The position numbers and the translations under genes are program-made. From NCBI GenBank assembly GCA_019135865.1, contig JAGVVD010000022.1, positions 44,204 to 108,203 on the forward strand: 64,000 bases of DNA, in the 5' to 3' direction. Source of the stretch: Elusimicrobiota bacterium (GTDB taxonomy: Bacteria > Elusimicrobiota > Elusimicrobia > Elusimicrobiales > UBA9959). Shown one piece after another: positions 24,177-31,406 of this stretch; position 1 is the stretch's first letter; every line of letters begins with the position of its first letter. Under the pieces are notes generated by a model, which saw only the letters and a program-made list of their open reading frames with translations, had not been told where the DNA came from and did not search any database.

Positions 24177-25298
24177 GTGAACCGTGCACTAGCCGCTATT
24201 GTTTCCTTTATATTGGTTCCCGGCGCCGGGGCTTTCGAGCTCCCCTCGCTGAAGTCCGCCGACATAACCGCGGCCGGACTGACGGCGGCGCCCGAAGCGT
24301 CCGCCGTGTCCGCGGCCAAAGCCGCCAGCCAGCATCTCTGGATGAGCGTCCGCCACAACGAATACGTCAAGGAAGCCCAGGCCAACGATTACTCGGCCCG
24401 CATCGAATCCCGCGTCCGCAGGGACTTCGGCGACAGCTTCAGCGTCAATAACCGCGTGGACAACGACTATGGCTGGGCTTCCATCCGCAAGTGGCAGGAG
24501 AACTACACCTATTCCGGCTCCGGCTCCTATGTCACGATGAACTGCTATTCGACCAGCTGCAACATAAACGGCAATGTGCGGACCGACGGCAAGACCGTAT
24601 ACCTGAGCGCCTTCGTCAACCGCCGTTTCGACGACTATTCCTGGAGCGTGAGCGGCTCGGGCCTGAACCTCTACACCGACAAACATTCCATTAACGGCAA
24701 TTACGATCCCGACCGCGCGCCCAAGCAGGCCGTCGCGGCCGTGGTCTCGCTGCTGCTCGCCCGCGGAATAGACGCGGCCGCCGGGCCCGCGGACACCAAG
24801 GCCGTTCAGAACGGCCAGCGCATCTGGATGTCCATCCGCTCCGGCGGCCCCTGGAACGAGGTGGAGGCCGTCGACCCCTGGGCGCGCATCGAAGTGGGCC
24901 TGCGCAAGGTCTTCGACCGCGAGTACGACGCCGAACTGGAGACCGACAGCGACAGACAATGGGGCCGCGTCAGCGGCTTCTTCACCCGCCGCTACGAGCT
25001 CCGCGCCGGCCGCACCGACCTCCGCATGGAGGAATGGGCCGGGAATTTCCGCATAACCGGCCGGGTGGCCGTCGAAAGGCCGGATACGGACGAAGTCGCC
25101 GTCGACCTGGAGATGCGCGAGCGGTTCCCGGACGACGGTTCCTTCTATATCCGCGAGAACGGCATTTACCTGAACATCGACCGCAACGGGCTCAGCGGCG
25201 AAGTGGACCTGAAGGTATATCCCAAGCAGGTGGTGGCGTCGATAGCCGCGCTGGTGATGACTTACCAGCAGATCAACCAGCCGCAGCAGCCGCGCTGA
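24177..25298 (+). CDS. Exported protein with two tandem homologous domains, function unknown
   Basis: A 373-residue protein I do not recognise. A signal peptide (MNRALAAIVSFILVPGAGA) precedes two repeats of about 150 residues. Repeat 1 opens with LWMSVRHNEYVKEA, has YSARIESRVRRDF, and closes with a hydrophobic helix APKQAVAAVVSLLLA. Repeat 2 opens with IWMSIRSGGPWNEVEA, has WARIEVGLRKVF, and closes with YPKQVVASIAALVMT. Between them each repeat is rich in Tyr, Asp and polar residues and is likely beta-structured. Only repeat 1 has Cys (MNCYSTSCNI). GTG 24177 has a GGGGGG ribosome site. A strong terminator follows, and its own promoter carries a palindrome, so it is a separately controlled unit. 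Confidence 0.75.
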   Translation: MNRALAAIVSFILVPGAGAFELPSLKSADITAAGLTAAPEASAVSAAKAASQHLWMSVRHNEYVKEAQANDYSARIESRVRRDFGDSFSVNNRVDNDYGWASIRKWQENYTYSGSGSYVTMNCYSTSCNINGNVRTDGKTVYLSAFVNRRFDDYSWSVSGSGLNLYTDKHSINGNYDPDRAPKQAVAAVVSLLLARGIDAAAGPADTKAVQNGQRIWMSIRSGGPWNEVEAVDPWARIEVGLRKVFDREYDAELETDSDRQWGRVSGFFTRRYELRAGRTDLRMEEWAGNFRITGRVAVERPDTDEVAVDLEMRERFPDDGSFYIRENGIYLNIDRNGLSGEVDLKVYPKQVVASIAALVMTYQQINQPQQPR

Positions 25299-25318
25299 CC
25301 GCGGCGGCGGCCCGCGAA

Positions 25319-25351
25319 GGCCCTCCCCGGAGAAGGGGAGGGCCTTTTTTT
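25319..25351 (+). terminator. Rho-independent terminator
   Basis: A perfect 10-bp GC-rich stem (GGCCCTCCCC / GGGGAGGGCC) with a 6-base loop is followed by seven T residues. It ends the unit of the exported two-repeat protein. Confidence 0.9.
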
Positions 25352-25367
25352 ATCGGTCCATTATTTA

Positions 25368-25373
25368 TATATT
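25368..25373 (+). promoter_or_regulatory. Candidate leaderless-type -10 box before the TIGR03546 gene
   Basis: TATATT lies eight bases before ATG 25382 and just past the terminator T-run. No ribosome-binding site is present between them. Confidence 0.4.
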
Positions 25374-25381
25374 CATTACAT

Positions 25382-25894
25382 ATGAACCCTCTAAGCCTTA
25401 TACGCCAGTTCATCAAGGGCCTGACGGCCGAGACGACCCCGGGCCAGATCGGCGCGGGCATCGCCCTGGGCTTCCTGATAGGCCTCATGCCCAAGGCCAC
25501 GCTCACGGCCCAGCTGCTGATAGTAGTCATGATGGCCTCGAAGGTTAACCTCCCGATGGCCGTCTTCACGGTGGCCATAGTCAGCCTCCTCAATCCTTTC
25601 ATAGACAAGGTGACGGATCCGATCGGCTACGCCCTCCTTACCGCCGAGGGCCTGCGCCCGCTCTGGACGAAACTCTACAACACGCCCGTCTTCCCCTGGA
25701 CCGGTTTCAATAACACGGTGGTTCCCGGCGGGCTCGTTTTCGGCGCGGCCATGCTGGCCCCCGTCTACCTCGGCGGGAAGAAGTTCGGCGCTTATTACAA
25801 CGATAAGCTGCGGGTCCGGGTCATGAACTCTAAACTCGTCAAAAGCCTGAAGGCCTCCTGGCTGCTCGACTGGTATTTCAAGGAGGGGGTGTAA
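25382..25894 (+). CDS. TIGR03546 family membrane protein
   Basis: A 170-residue membrane protein of the DUF2062-like TIGR03546 family. It contains a short amphipathic start (LIRQFIKGLTAETTPGQIG), then hydrophobic segments with ALGFLIGLMPKATL and AVFTVAIVSLLNPFIDK, and a basic cytosolic tail. It is found next to a TIGR03545 protein in many genomes, as here, where that gene begins one base after its stop. The pair is taken as a functional unit, probably in the cell envelope, but no activity is known to me. The ATG at 25382 is the first after the terminator. Confidence 0.82.
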   Translation: MNPLSLIRQFIKGLTAETTPGQIGAGIALGFLIGLMPKATLTAQLLIVVMMASKVNLPMAVFTVAIVSLLNPFIDKVTDPIGYALLTAEGLRPLWTKLYNTPVFPWTGFNNTVVPGGLVFGAAMLAPVYLGGKKFGAYYNDKLRVRVMNSKLVKSLKASWLLDWYFKEGV

Positions 25895-25895
25895 T

Positions 25896-27656
25896 ATGCG
25901 CTGGTCCTATGTCGCGCCCCGCCTGACCCTCCTGGTCCTGGTCTGGGCCTTCTTCTTCTTCGCCTTCGACCCCCTCCTGAAATGGGGGATGATAAAGGGC
26001 ATCGAGAAAGCCGCCAAAGCCAAGGCCGAGATAGCGGAGGTGGAGACCGGCTTCTTCCCGCCGCGCTTTAAGATGACGGGCGTGGCCGTCGGCGATTCCT
26101 CCGCCGAGTTCGCGAACGTCGTGGAATTCACCGAGTTCTCGTTCGCCGCGGAGGGTGGGCCGCTGCTGGAGAAGAAACTGGTGGTCGACGAGGGGACGCT
26201 TACGGGCCTCCGCTTCGGCACGCCGCGCAAAACCTCCGCGAAACTTCCCTTCGTCAAAGAGGAGGAAGAGGAGTCGAAGCTGGCGGCCGCGATGAGCGCC
26301 GAGGCGAAGAACTTCGCCCTCGACCGGGTGGGCGACGTCAAGACGGACCTCTCCGCGGACTACAAGGTGGAACCCGAGGACCTGGAATCCGTGAAGCTGG
26401 CCAAAGAGCTGGAGGAGTCCTACAAGACGAATTACGCCGGCCTGGCGGAGAAGTTCGACGACGGCAAGTACAAGGCCGACATGGACGCGCTCAAAGCGCG
26501 CTATGAAAAGGCGAAGGACGAGAAGAACTTCATAAAGCAGGCCAAGGAATACGCCGACATCGCCAAGGACGCCAAAAAGGTGATGGACGCCTTCAAGAAG
26601 GACAAGGCCGCCGCCGAAGCCGCCCTGGCGGAAGCCAAAGGCGCTTTCAAGAAACTGGAGGAGGCGCGCCGGCGGGACCAGGCCGCGGTCATGGCCAAAA
26701 TGAAACTCCCGTCCCTCGATACCCGCTCCATAGGGAGGATGCTGGCCGGCCCGATGATAGCGGAGAAGACCGAACAGCTCATGAAGTGGATGGCGATCGC
26801 GAAAAAATACATGCCGGCCGGGACCAAGGGCGTACTCAAGAACGAGGCGCCCCGGGGCCGGGAAGTCCACTTCCCCAAAGAGAAGACCTACCCTACCGTC
26901 CTTATAAGGAAGATGCAGCTGACAGGGGAACTGGGACTCGACCAGCCGCTGGACTACTCCGGCACCATAGAAGGCCTGACCACCCAGCCGCAGGTCTACG
27001 GCCGGCCGACCATAGCCGCGATAAAAGGGGCCAAGGGCCCGCGCCGGCTGGATTTCCGGGGGTCTCTGGACGCCACGGGCGACCTTATCCGCACCGATTC
27101 CAGGCTGTCCTATTCCGGCATGGCCATAGGCGCAATGAGCCTGGGCTCGCCGTCCTCGCTTTCCGTGGCGATAACCGGCGCGACCGGCGCGCTGGAGGCC
27201 TCGGCCGCCACGGAGGGGGACAAGGTCTCGGGCAAGGCCGCCTTCCGCCTGACCGGCGCCTCTTTCAAGCCCTCGGCGGAGAACATAAAGGCCGCCCAGC
27301 TGCGCTCGGCGGTGGAATCCTCCTTCGCCGGACTGACCTCCGCGCTGATAGAGGCCGATATCTCAGGCACCGTAACCAAGCCCGAGCTGTCCGTCAGGAC
27401 GGACCTGGCCGACAATCTCTCCAAAGCCTTCTCCTCCGCCATGGGGGCGGAGCTTAAAAAGGCCCAGGACGCGGCGAAAGCCAAGGTGGACGAGGCCCTC
27501 AAGCCCTACCAGGACCGCCTGGACTCCATGGCCTCCGAGAAGCAGGCCGAGCTCTCCAATAAGCTCAAGGCCTCCGGGGACAGGCTGTCCGCGGAGGGGG
27601 AGAGCCTCCTCAAGGGTTCCTCCGGCAAGTCTCCCCTGGACAGGCTGAAGTTCTAA
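25896..27656 (+). CDS. TIGR03545 family envelope protein (AsmA/DUF748-like)
   Basis: A 586-residue protein with one N-terminal membrane helix (LTLLVLVWAFFFFAFDPLL), an early beta-rich region (EVETGFFPPRFKMTGVAVGD), and a long charged helical middle (about residues 150-270, very rich in Lys, Glu and Ala, probably coiled coil). A beta-rich C-terminal half recalls AsmA/TamB-like lipid-transfer proteins (ITGATGALEASAATEGDKVSG), and a second charged helix ends the chain. It pairs with TIGR03546. A GGAGGGGG ribosome site lies within the end of the upstream gene. A role in outer-membrane or lipid homeostasis is a guess from the fold pattern. Confidence 0.8.
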   Translation: MRWSYVAPRLTLLVLVWAFFFFAFDPLLKWGMIKGIEKAAKAKAEIAEVETGFFPPRFKMTGVAVGDSSAEFANVVEFTEFSFAAEGGPLLEKKLVVDEGTLTGLRFGTPRKTSAKLPFVKEEEEESKLAAAMSAEAKNFALDRVGDVKTDLSADYKVEPEDLESVKLAKELEESYKTNYAGLAEKFDDGKYKADMDALKARYEKAKDEKNFIKQAKEYADIAKDAKKVMDAFKKDKAAAEAALAEAKGAFKKLEEARRRDQAAVMAKMKLPSLDTRSIGRMLAGPMIAEKTEQLMKWMAIAKKYMPAGTKGVLKNEAPRGREVHFPKEKTYPTVLIRKMQLTGELGLDQPLDYSGTIEGLTTQPQVYGRPTIAAIKGAKGPRRLDFRGSLDATGDLIRTDSRLSYSGMAIGAMSLGSPSSLSVAITGATGALEASAATEGDKVSGKAAFRLTGASFKPSAENIKAAQLRSAVESSFAGLTSALIEADISGTVTKPELSVRTDLADNLSKAFSSAMGAELKKAQDAAKAKVDEALKPYQDRLDSMASEKQAELSNKLKASGDRLSAEGESLLKGSSGKSPLDRLKF

Positions 27657-27676
27657 ACCCGCCGTTACACTACCGG

Positions 27677-27710
27677 AAAGCCTCCCGTTCCCGGGGGGCT
27701 TTTCCTTTTT
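27677..27710 (+). terminator. Rho-independent terminator
   Basis: An 11-bp stem with one G-T pair (27677-27687 with 27692-27702, AAAGCCTCCCG / CGGGGGGCTTT) is followed by TTCCTTTTT sequence. It lies 20 bp after the TIGR03545 stop and separates that operon from the hydrogenase locus. Confidence 0.8.
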
Positions 27711-27783
27711 GCGGGCCCGGCCGCCGCGGTAACGGTCCGTACCCCGAAGCTCTCCGTCGGAAAAAGCGGGCCGGCGAGGGCCC

Positions 27784-27812
27784 TTGACAAACAAGTAACG
27801 ATGGTGTATAGT
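27784..27812 (+). promoter_or_regulatory. Strong sigma-70 promoter of the hydrogenase locus
   Basis: TTGACA (27784-27789) is a perfect -35 box. TATAGT (27807-27812) lies exactly 17 bp downstream. A leader of about 80 bases leads to ATG 27901 and contains the palindromes listed separately. This is the best promoter in the window. Confidence 0.85.
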
Positions 27813-27826
27813 ACTTGCGTGGTCAT

Positions 27827-27874
27827 CGTTAATCGGTTAACGTTATAAAATAACGATGCCCGGTTAATCGTTAC
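27827..27874. promoter_or_regulatory. Nested palindromes downstream of the hydrogenase promoter, candidate Rex operators
   Basis: Two perfect inverted repeats share a CG dinucleotide: CGTTAA-TCGG-TTAACG at 27827-27842 and CGTTAT-AAA-ATAACG at 27841-27855. A third related half, GGTTAATCGTTAC, lies at 27862-27874. The first resembles the TTAA-centred Rex operator type (TTGTTAA-N4-TTAACAA). Rex is encoded in the same transcript, so autoregulation at this spot is a natural inference: bound protein would block the polymerase just after the start site. Confidence 0.55.
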
Positions 27875-27900
27875 AAATAGAACGGAGCGGGGAGGAACTT

Positions 27901-28317
27901 ATGGCGAAGATATTATGCGTGGACGACGACAGGGACATACTCGACACCTGCGAGGTGGTCCTGCAGGGGCAGGGACACGCGGTGTCCACCGCGGTCAACA
28001 GCAAGGAAGGCTTCGAGAAGGCGCTCAAGGAAAGACCGGCCCTGATAATCCTGGACGTCATGATGGACGATTCCACCGAGGGGTTCCACATGGCCCAGAA
28101 ACTCCGCGCGACCGAGGCCCTCAAGTATGTACCTATACTGATGCTGACCTCCGTGAACGAGACCTCGCCCCAGAAGTTCGGCGAGAAGGACGGGGAGTTC
28201 CTGCCCGTGGACGCCTTCATGGAAAAGCCCGTCAAGCCCAAGGAGTTCGTGGCCAAGGTGGCGGAACTGCTGGCCCTGAAGAAGGACCAGGTCAACGTGG
28301 AAGGCAGGACCAGGTAA
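27901..28317 (+). CDS. Single-domain response regulator at the head of the hydrogenase operon
   Basis: A 138-residue CheY-like receiver without output domain. Acidic pocket CVDDDRD, phospho-acceptor Asp52 in LIILDVMMDD, the Thr switch in LMLTSV and the conserved Lys in AFMEKPVKP are all present. It resembles the receiver encoded at 35221 (both have an Asp-x-Met-Met segment followed by an acidic loop and Gly-Phe), so the two probably serve the same H2-linked kinases. A ribosome site GGAGG precedes ATG 27901. Being the first gene after the promoter, it should be made at high level. The target is unknown. Confidence 0.88.
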   Translation: MAKILCVDDDRDILDTCEVVLQGQGHAVSTAVNSKEGFEKALKERPALIILDVMMDDSTEGFHMAQKLRATEALKYVPILMLTSVNETSPQKFGEKDGEFLPVDAFMEKPVKPKEFVAKVAELLALKKDQVNVEGRTR

Positions 28318-28321
28318 CCGT

Positions 28322-28960
28322 ATGCCCCGCATCCCCCAGCGCACGGTGGAGAGATTCTTCCGCTACTGCCAGTTCCTGCACTCCAAGGTGGAGGCGGGCT
28401 CGGAGTTCGTCTTCTCGCACGAACTGGCCTCGGCGGTGGGGGTCTCCCCGGAGCAGGTCCGGCGCGACTTCATGAACTTCCGGCAGGTCAAGGGGACCCC
28501 GCAGCGGGGCTACCCCGTCAAGGAGTTCATGGCGGCGCTCTACGCCCACCTTGAGTCCTCCTCGCTGACCAAGATGGTCCTGGTGGGCGTGGGCAACCTG
28601 GGGAAGGCCATCCTCTCCTACTTCCTCAGGCGCCGGCCCAACCTCAGCATCGTGGCGGCCTTCGACCTGGACCCCGAGAAGGCGGACAGGATCTATTCCG
28701 GCTGCCGGGTGCATCATACCGGCCAGCTGGAAAAAGTGGTCGCCAGGGAGAAAGTGGCGGTGGGCATCATAACGGTGCCCGCCTCCGCCGCCCAGGAAGC
28801 CGCCGACGCGCTGGTGCGGGCGGGAGTTAAGGGCATCATCAACTTCGCCCCGGTGCAGCTCACGGTGCCGCGCGGGGTCTTCCTGGAGCAGCTGGACATA
28901 ACCCTGTCGATAGAGAAAGTGGCCTATTTCGCACGCAAGATCAGGACCAAGGAGCAGTGA
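28322..28960 (+). CDS. rex: Redox-sensing transcriptional repressor Rex
   Basis: A 212-residue Rex repressor that senses the NADH/NAD+ ratio and releases DNA when NADH is high. The N-terminal winged helix shows QRTVERFFRYCQFL and SPEQVRRDFMNF. The Rossmann domain has VLVGVGNLGKAILSY with the GxGxxG motif, AAFDLDPEKA as the NAD-specific acidic strand end, and INFAPVQLTVP. The C-terminal helix LSIEKVAYFARKI is typical of the domain-swapped dimer. It lies 4 bp after the receiver gene and 1 bp before hydC, so hydrogenase and repressor are made from one message. The palindromes at 27827-27874 are its probable binding sites. Confidence 0.94.
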   Translation: MPRIPQRTVERFFRYCQFLHSKVEAGSEFVFSHELASAVGVSPEQVRRDFMNFRQVKGTPQRGYPVKEFMAALYAHLESSSLTKMVLVGVGNLGKAILSYFLRRRPNLSIVAAFDLDPEKADRIYSGCRVHHTGQLEKVVAREKVAVGIITVPASAAQEAADALVRAGVKGIINFAPVQLTVPRGVFLEQLDITLSIEKVAYFARKIRTKEQ

Positions 28961-28961
28961 T

Positions 28962-29447
28962 ATGAGCGCACCCAGCAAAGTGGACGAGGTACTGGAGAAC
29001 TACAGCTTCGCCAGGCGCGATAAGCTGATACCCATACTGCAGGACGTGCAGGCGGCCGACGGCTATATCTCCAAGCCGGCGGCGCTGAAGGTGGCCAAAC
29101 ACCTCGGCATACCCGCCAGCAAGGTGTACGGCGTGGCCACCTTCTATAACCAGTTCCGGTTCAAGCCGGTAGGCAAGTACCACATCCTGATCTGCCGCGG
29201 CACGGCCTGCCACGTCAAGGGCTCGGCCGGAGTGCTCAAGATGTGCGAGGAAGTGCTGGGGATAAAGGCGGGGGACACCACGCGCGACAGGCTCTTCAGC
29301 ATAGAGGTCGTGGCCTGCATCGGGGCCTGCGGCCTGGCGCCGGTGATCAGCGTCAACGGCGAGTTCCACGCCAAGCTCACCCCCGACAAGCTGCGCAGGC
29401 TGGTGGACGATATAAGGAAAGCGGAGGCTTCCAATGGCTCGAAATAA
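28962..29447 (+). CDS. hydC: Bifurcating [FeFe] hydrogenase gamma subunit HydC (NuoE-like)
   Basis: A 161-residue thioredoxin-fold [2Fe-2S] protein, the NuoE/HndA-like subunit of HydABC. Cluster ligands are C78-x4-C83 in CRGTACHVKG and C119-x3-C123 in VACIGACGLAP. The N-terminal helical bundle (LIPILQDVQAADGYI, YGVATFYNQF) is as in NuoE. It relays electrons near the NADH/FMN site. The gene overlaps hydB by 14 bp. Confidence 0.93.
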   Translation: MSAPSKVDEVLENYSFARRDKLIPILQDVQAADGYISKPAALKVAKHLGIPASKVYGVATFYNQFRFKPVGKYHILICRGTACHVKGSAGVLKMCEEVLGIKAGDTTRDRLFSIEVVACIGACGLAPVISVNGEFHAKLTPDKLRRLVDDIRKAEASNGSK

Positions 29448-31395
29448 GGACATCGTAGGCGGGAACCTCTCCGGCATACAGCCCTCGGCCCGCAAGGCCT
29501 TCCTGACCAGGGCTTTCGGCGGCGAAGACTACGCCGCGAAGGCCGCGGAACTGCGCAGGGAGAAGCTCTCCCGCGCGGTCATCTACGTCGGGGCGGGCAC
29601 CTGCGGCCTCGCCGCCGGGGCCGCTAAAACCCTGGAGGCGGCCAAAAAATATATAAAGGAAAAGAAGCTGGACGCCGATATCCTGGAAGTGGGCTGCCTC
29701 GGCTATTGCGCCGCGGAACCGCTGCTGGACGTGCAGCTGCCCGGCCGGGCCAGGGTCTCCTTCCAGCGCGCGGCCGGCGACGTCGTCCCGGCCATACTCG
29801 ATTCCGTCTTCTCCGACGGGACTCCTCTCAAGGACCATGTCCTGGGGCAGTTCGGGGACACCGGCGAAAAATGGCCCAAAGTGCCGATGGTCTCGGAGCA
29901 TCCCTTCTTCGCCAAACAGCTCCGCTTCGTGCTCAAGCACGTCGGCGTAATAGACCCGCTCTCCATACAGGAACACATAGCCCGGGGAGGCTACGGGGCT
30001 TTCCTGAAAGTCATACACACCATGACGCCGGAACAGGCCTGCGCGGCCGTCGAGGCCAGCGGCCTGCGCGGCCGCGGCGGCGGCGGCTTCCCCACGGGGA
30101 AGAAGTGGAAGATAGCGCTGGCTTCCGACGCCGACCAGAAGTACATAGTCTGCAACGCCGACGAAGGCGACCCGGGCGCCTTCATGGACCGCTCGGCCAT
30201 AGAGGGCGACCCCCACCGCGTGCTCGAGGGCATAGCCATCGGCGCCTACGCGATACACGCCAGCAAGGCCTATGTCTACATCCGCGCCGAGTACCCGCTG
30301 GCCATACGGAACCTGAAGAAGGCCATCGCCGACGCCAAGGCCTACGGCCTGCTGGGCGAGAACATCTACGGCAGCGGCTTCGACCTCGACGTGATCATCA
30401 AGATGGGGGCCGGCGCCTTCGTCTGCGGCGAGGAGACAGCCCTGATGAACAGCATCGAGGGCCGCCGCGGCATGCCCAGACCCCGCCCGCCCTACCCGGC
30501 CGTCCGCGGCCTCTTCGGCAAGCCCACCGTCATCAACAACGTCGAGACCTTCGCCAATGTGCCCGAAATAATGGCCCAGGGGCCGGCGGCCTTCGCGGCC
30601 ATCGGCACCAAGGGCTCCAAGGGCACCAAGGTCTTCGCGCTCTCCGGCAAGATCGAGCGCACCGGCCTCGTCGAGATCCCGATGGGCACCACGCTGCGCG
30701 AGATCGTCTTCGGCATCGGCGGCGGCGTCGAGAACGGCATGGCCTTCAAGGCCGTGCAGATCGGCGGCCCCTCGGGCGGCTGCATACCCGAAAGCAGGAT
30801 GGACATACAGGTGGACTATGAATCGCTCAAGACCGTAGGCGCCATGATGGGCTCCGGCGGCCTGGTCGTCATGGACGAGAAGACCTGCATGGTGGACGTG
30901 GCCAAGTTCTTCATGGACTTCATCAAGAAGGAGTCCTGCGGCAAGTGCATACCCTGCCGCGAGGGCACGCTGCGCATGCTGGAGATACTCAAGACGATAA
31001 CGCGCAGCCGCCGCAACGAGAAAGAGCACGACGCGCTCGCCCGCTTCTCGGGCATCATGCAGCTCGAGAACCTCTCGCAGGTCATCAGGGAGACCAGTCT
31101 CTGCGGCCTGGGCCAGACCGCGCCCAACCCGGTGCTCAGCACGCTGCGCTGGTTCCGCGACGAATACGAGGCCCATATCTTCGAACGCAAATGCCCGGCC
31201 GGGGCCTGCACCGAGATGCTGGAGTTCTCCATCGACGCCGATAAATGCAAGGGCTGCACCCTCTGCGTGAAAGCCTGCCCTACGCAGGCCATAGTGGGGA
31301 AGCCCAAGGTACCGCACTATATCGTAGCGGAGAAATGCATCTCCTGCGGTTCGTGCAAGTCCGTATGCAAGTTCAAGGCCGTCAGCGCCGCTTAA
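29434..31395 (+). CDS. hydB: Bifurcating [FeFe] hydrogenase beta subunit HydB (NuoF-like, NADH/FMN)
   Basis: A 653-residue NADH-binding subunit that holds FMN and is the likely site of electron bifurcation in HydABC. Domains in order: an N-terminal thioredoxin-like [2Fe-2S] domain (GAGTCGLAAG, GCLGYC), NuoF-like NADH/FMN domain (GRGGGGFPTGKKW, CNADEGDPGAFMDR), SLBB domain, the [4Fe-4S] motif SCGKCIPCREGT with a later LCGLGQ Cys, and a C-terminal two-cluster ferredoxin domain (CKGCTLCVKACP and CISCGSCKSVC). GGAGG precedes ATG 29434 inside the end of hydC. The C-terminal clusters are shared by HydB proteins and allow ferredoxin exchange. Confidence 0.94.
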   Translation: MARNKDIVGGNLSGIQPSARKAFLTRAFGGEDYAAKAAELRREKLSRAVIYVGAGTCGLAAGAAKTLEAAKKYIKEKKLDADILEVGCLGYCAAEPLLDVQLPGRARVSFQRAAGDVVPAILDSVFSDGTPLKDHVLGQFGDTGEKWPKVPMVSEHPFFAKQLRFVLKHVGVIDPLSIQEHIARGGYGAFLKVIHTMTPEQACAAVEASGLRGRGGGGFPTGKKWKIALASDADQKYIVCNADEGDPGAFMDRSAIEGDPHRVLEGIAIGAYAIHASKAYVYIRAEYPLAIRNLKKAIADAKAYGLLGENIYGSGFDLDVIIKMGAGAFVCGEETALMNSIEGRRGMPRPRPPYPAVRGLFGKPTVINNVETFANVPEIMAQGPAAFAAIGTKGSKGTKVFALSGKIERTGLVEIPMGTTLREIVFGIGGGVENGMAFKAVQIGGPSGGCIPESRMDIQVDYESLKTVGAMMGSGGLVVMDEKTCMVDVAKFFMDFIKKESCGKCIPCREGTLRMLEILKTITRSRRNEKEHDALARFSGIMQLENLSQVIRETSLCGLGQTAPNPVLSTLRWFRDEYEAHIFERKCPAGACTEMLEFSIDADKCKGCTLCVKACPTQAIVGKPKVPHYIVAEKCISCGSCKSVCKFKAVSAA

Positions 31396-31406
31396 GGGGA
31401 AACGCC

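Noticed and set aside
29377..31317. Long minus-strand frame opposite hydB, and similar ones opposite hydA, the kdd genes and the TonB receptor
   Set aside because: These mirror codon bias of the real genes. They have no ribosome sites, conserved motifs or plausible promoters.
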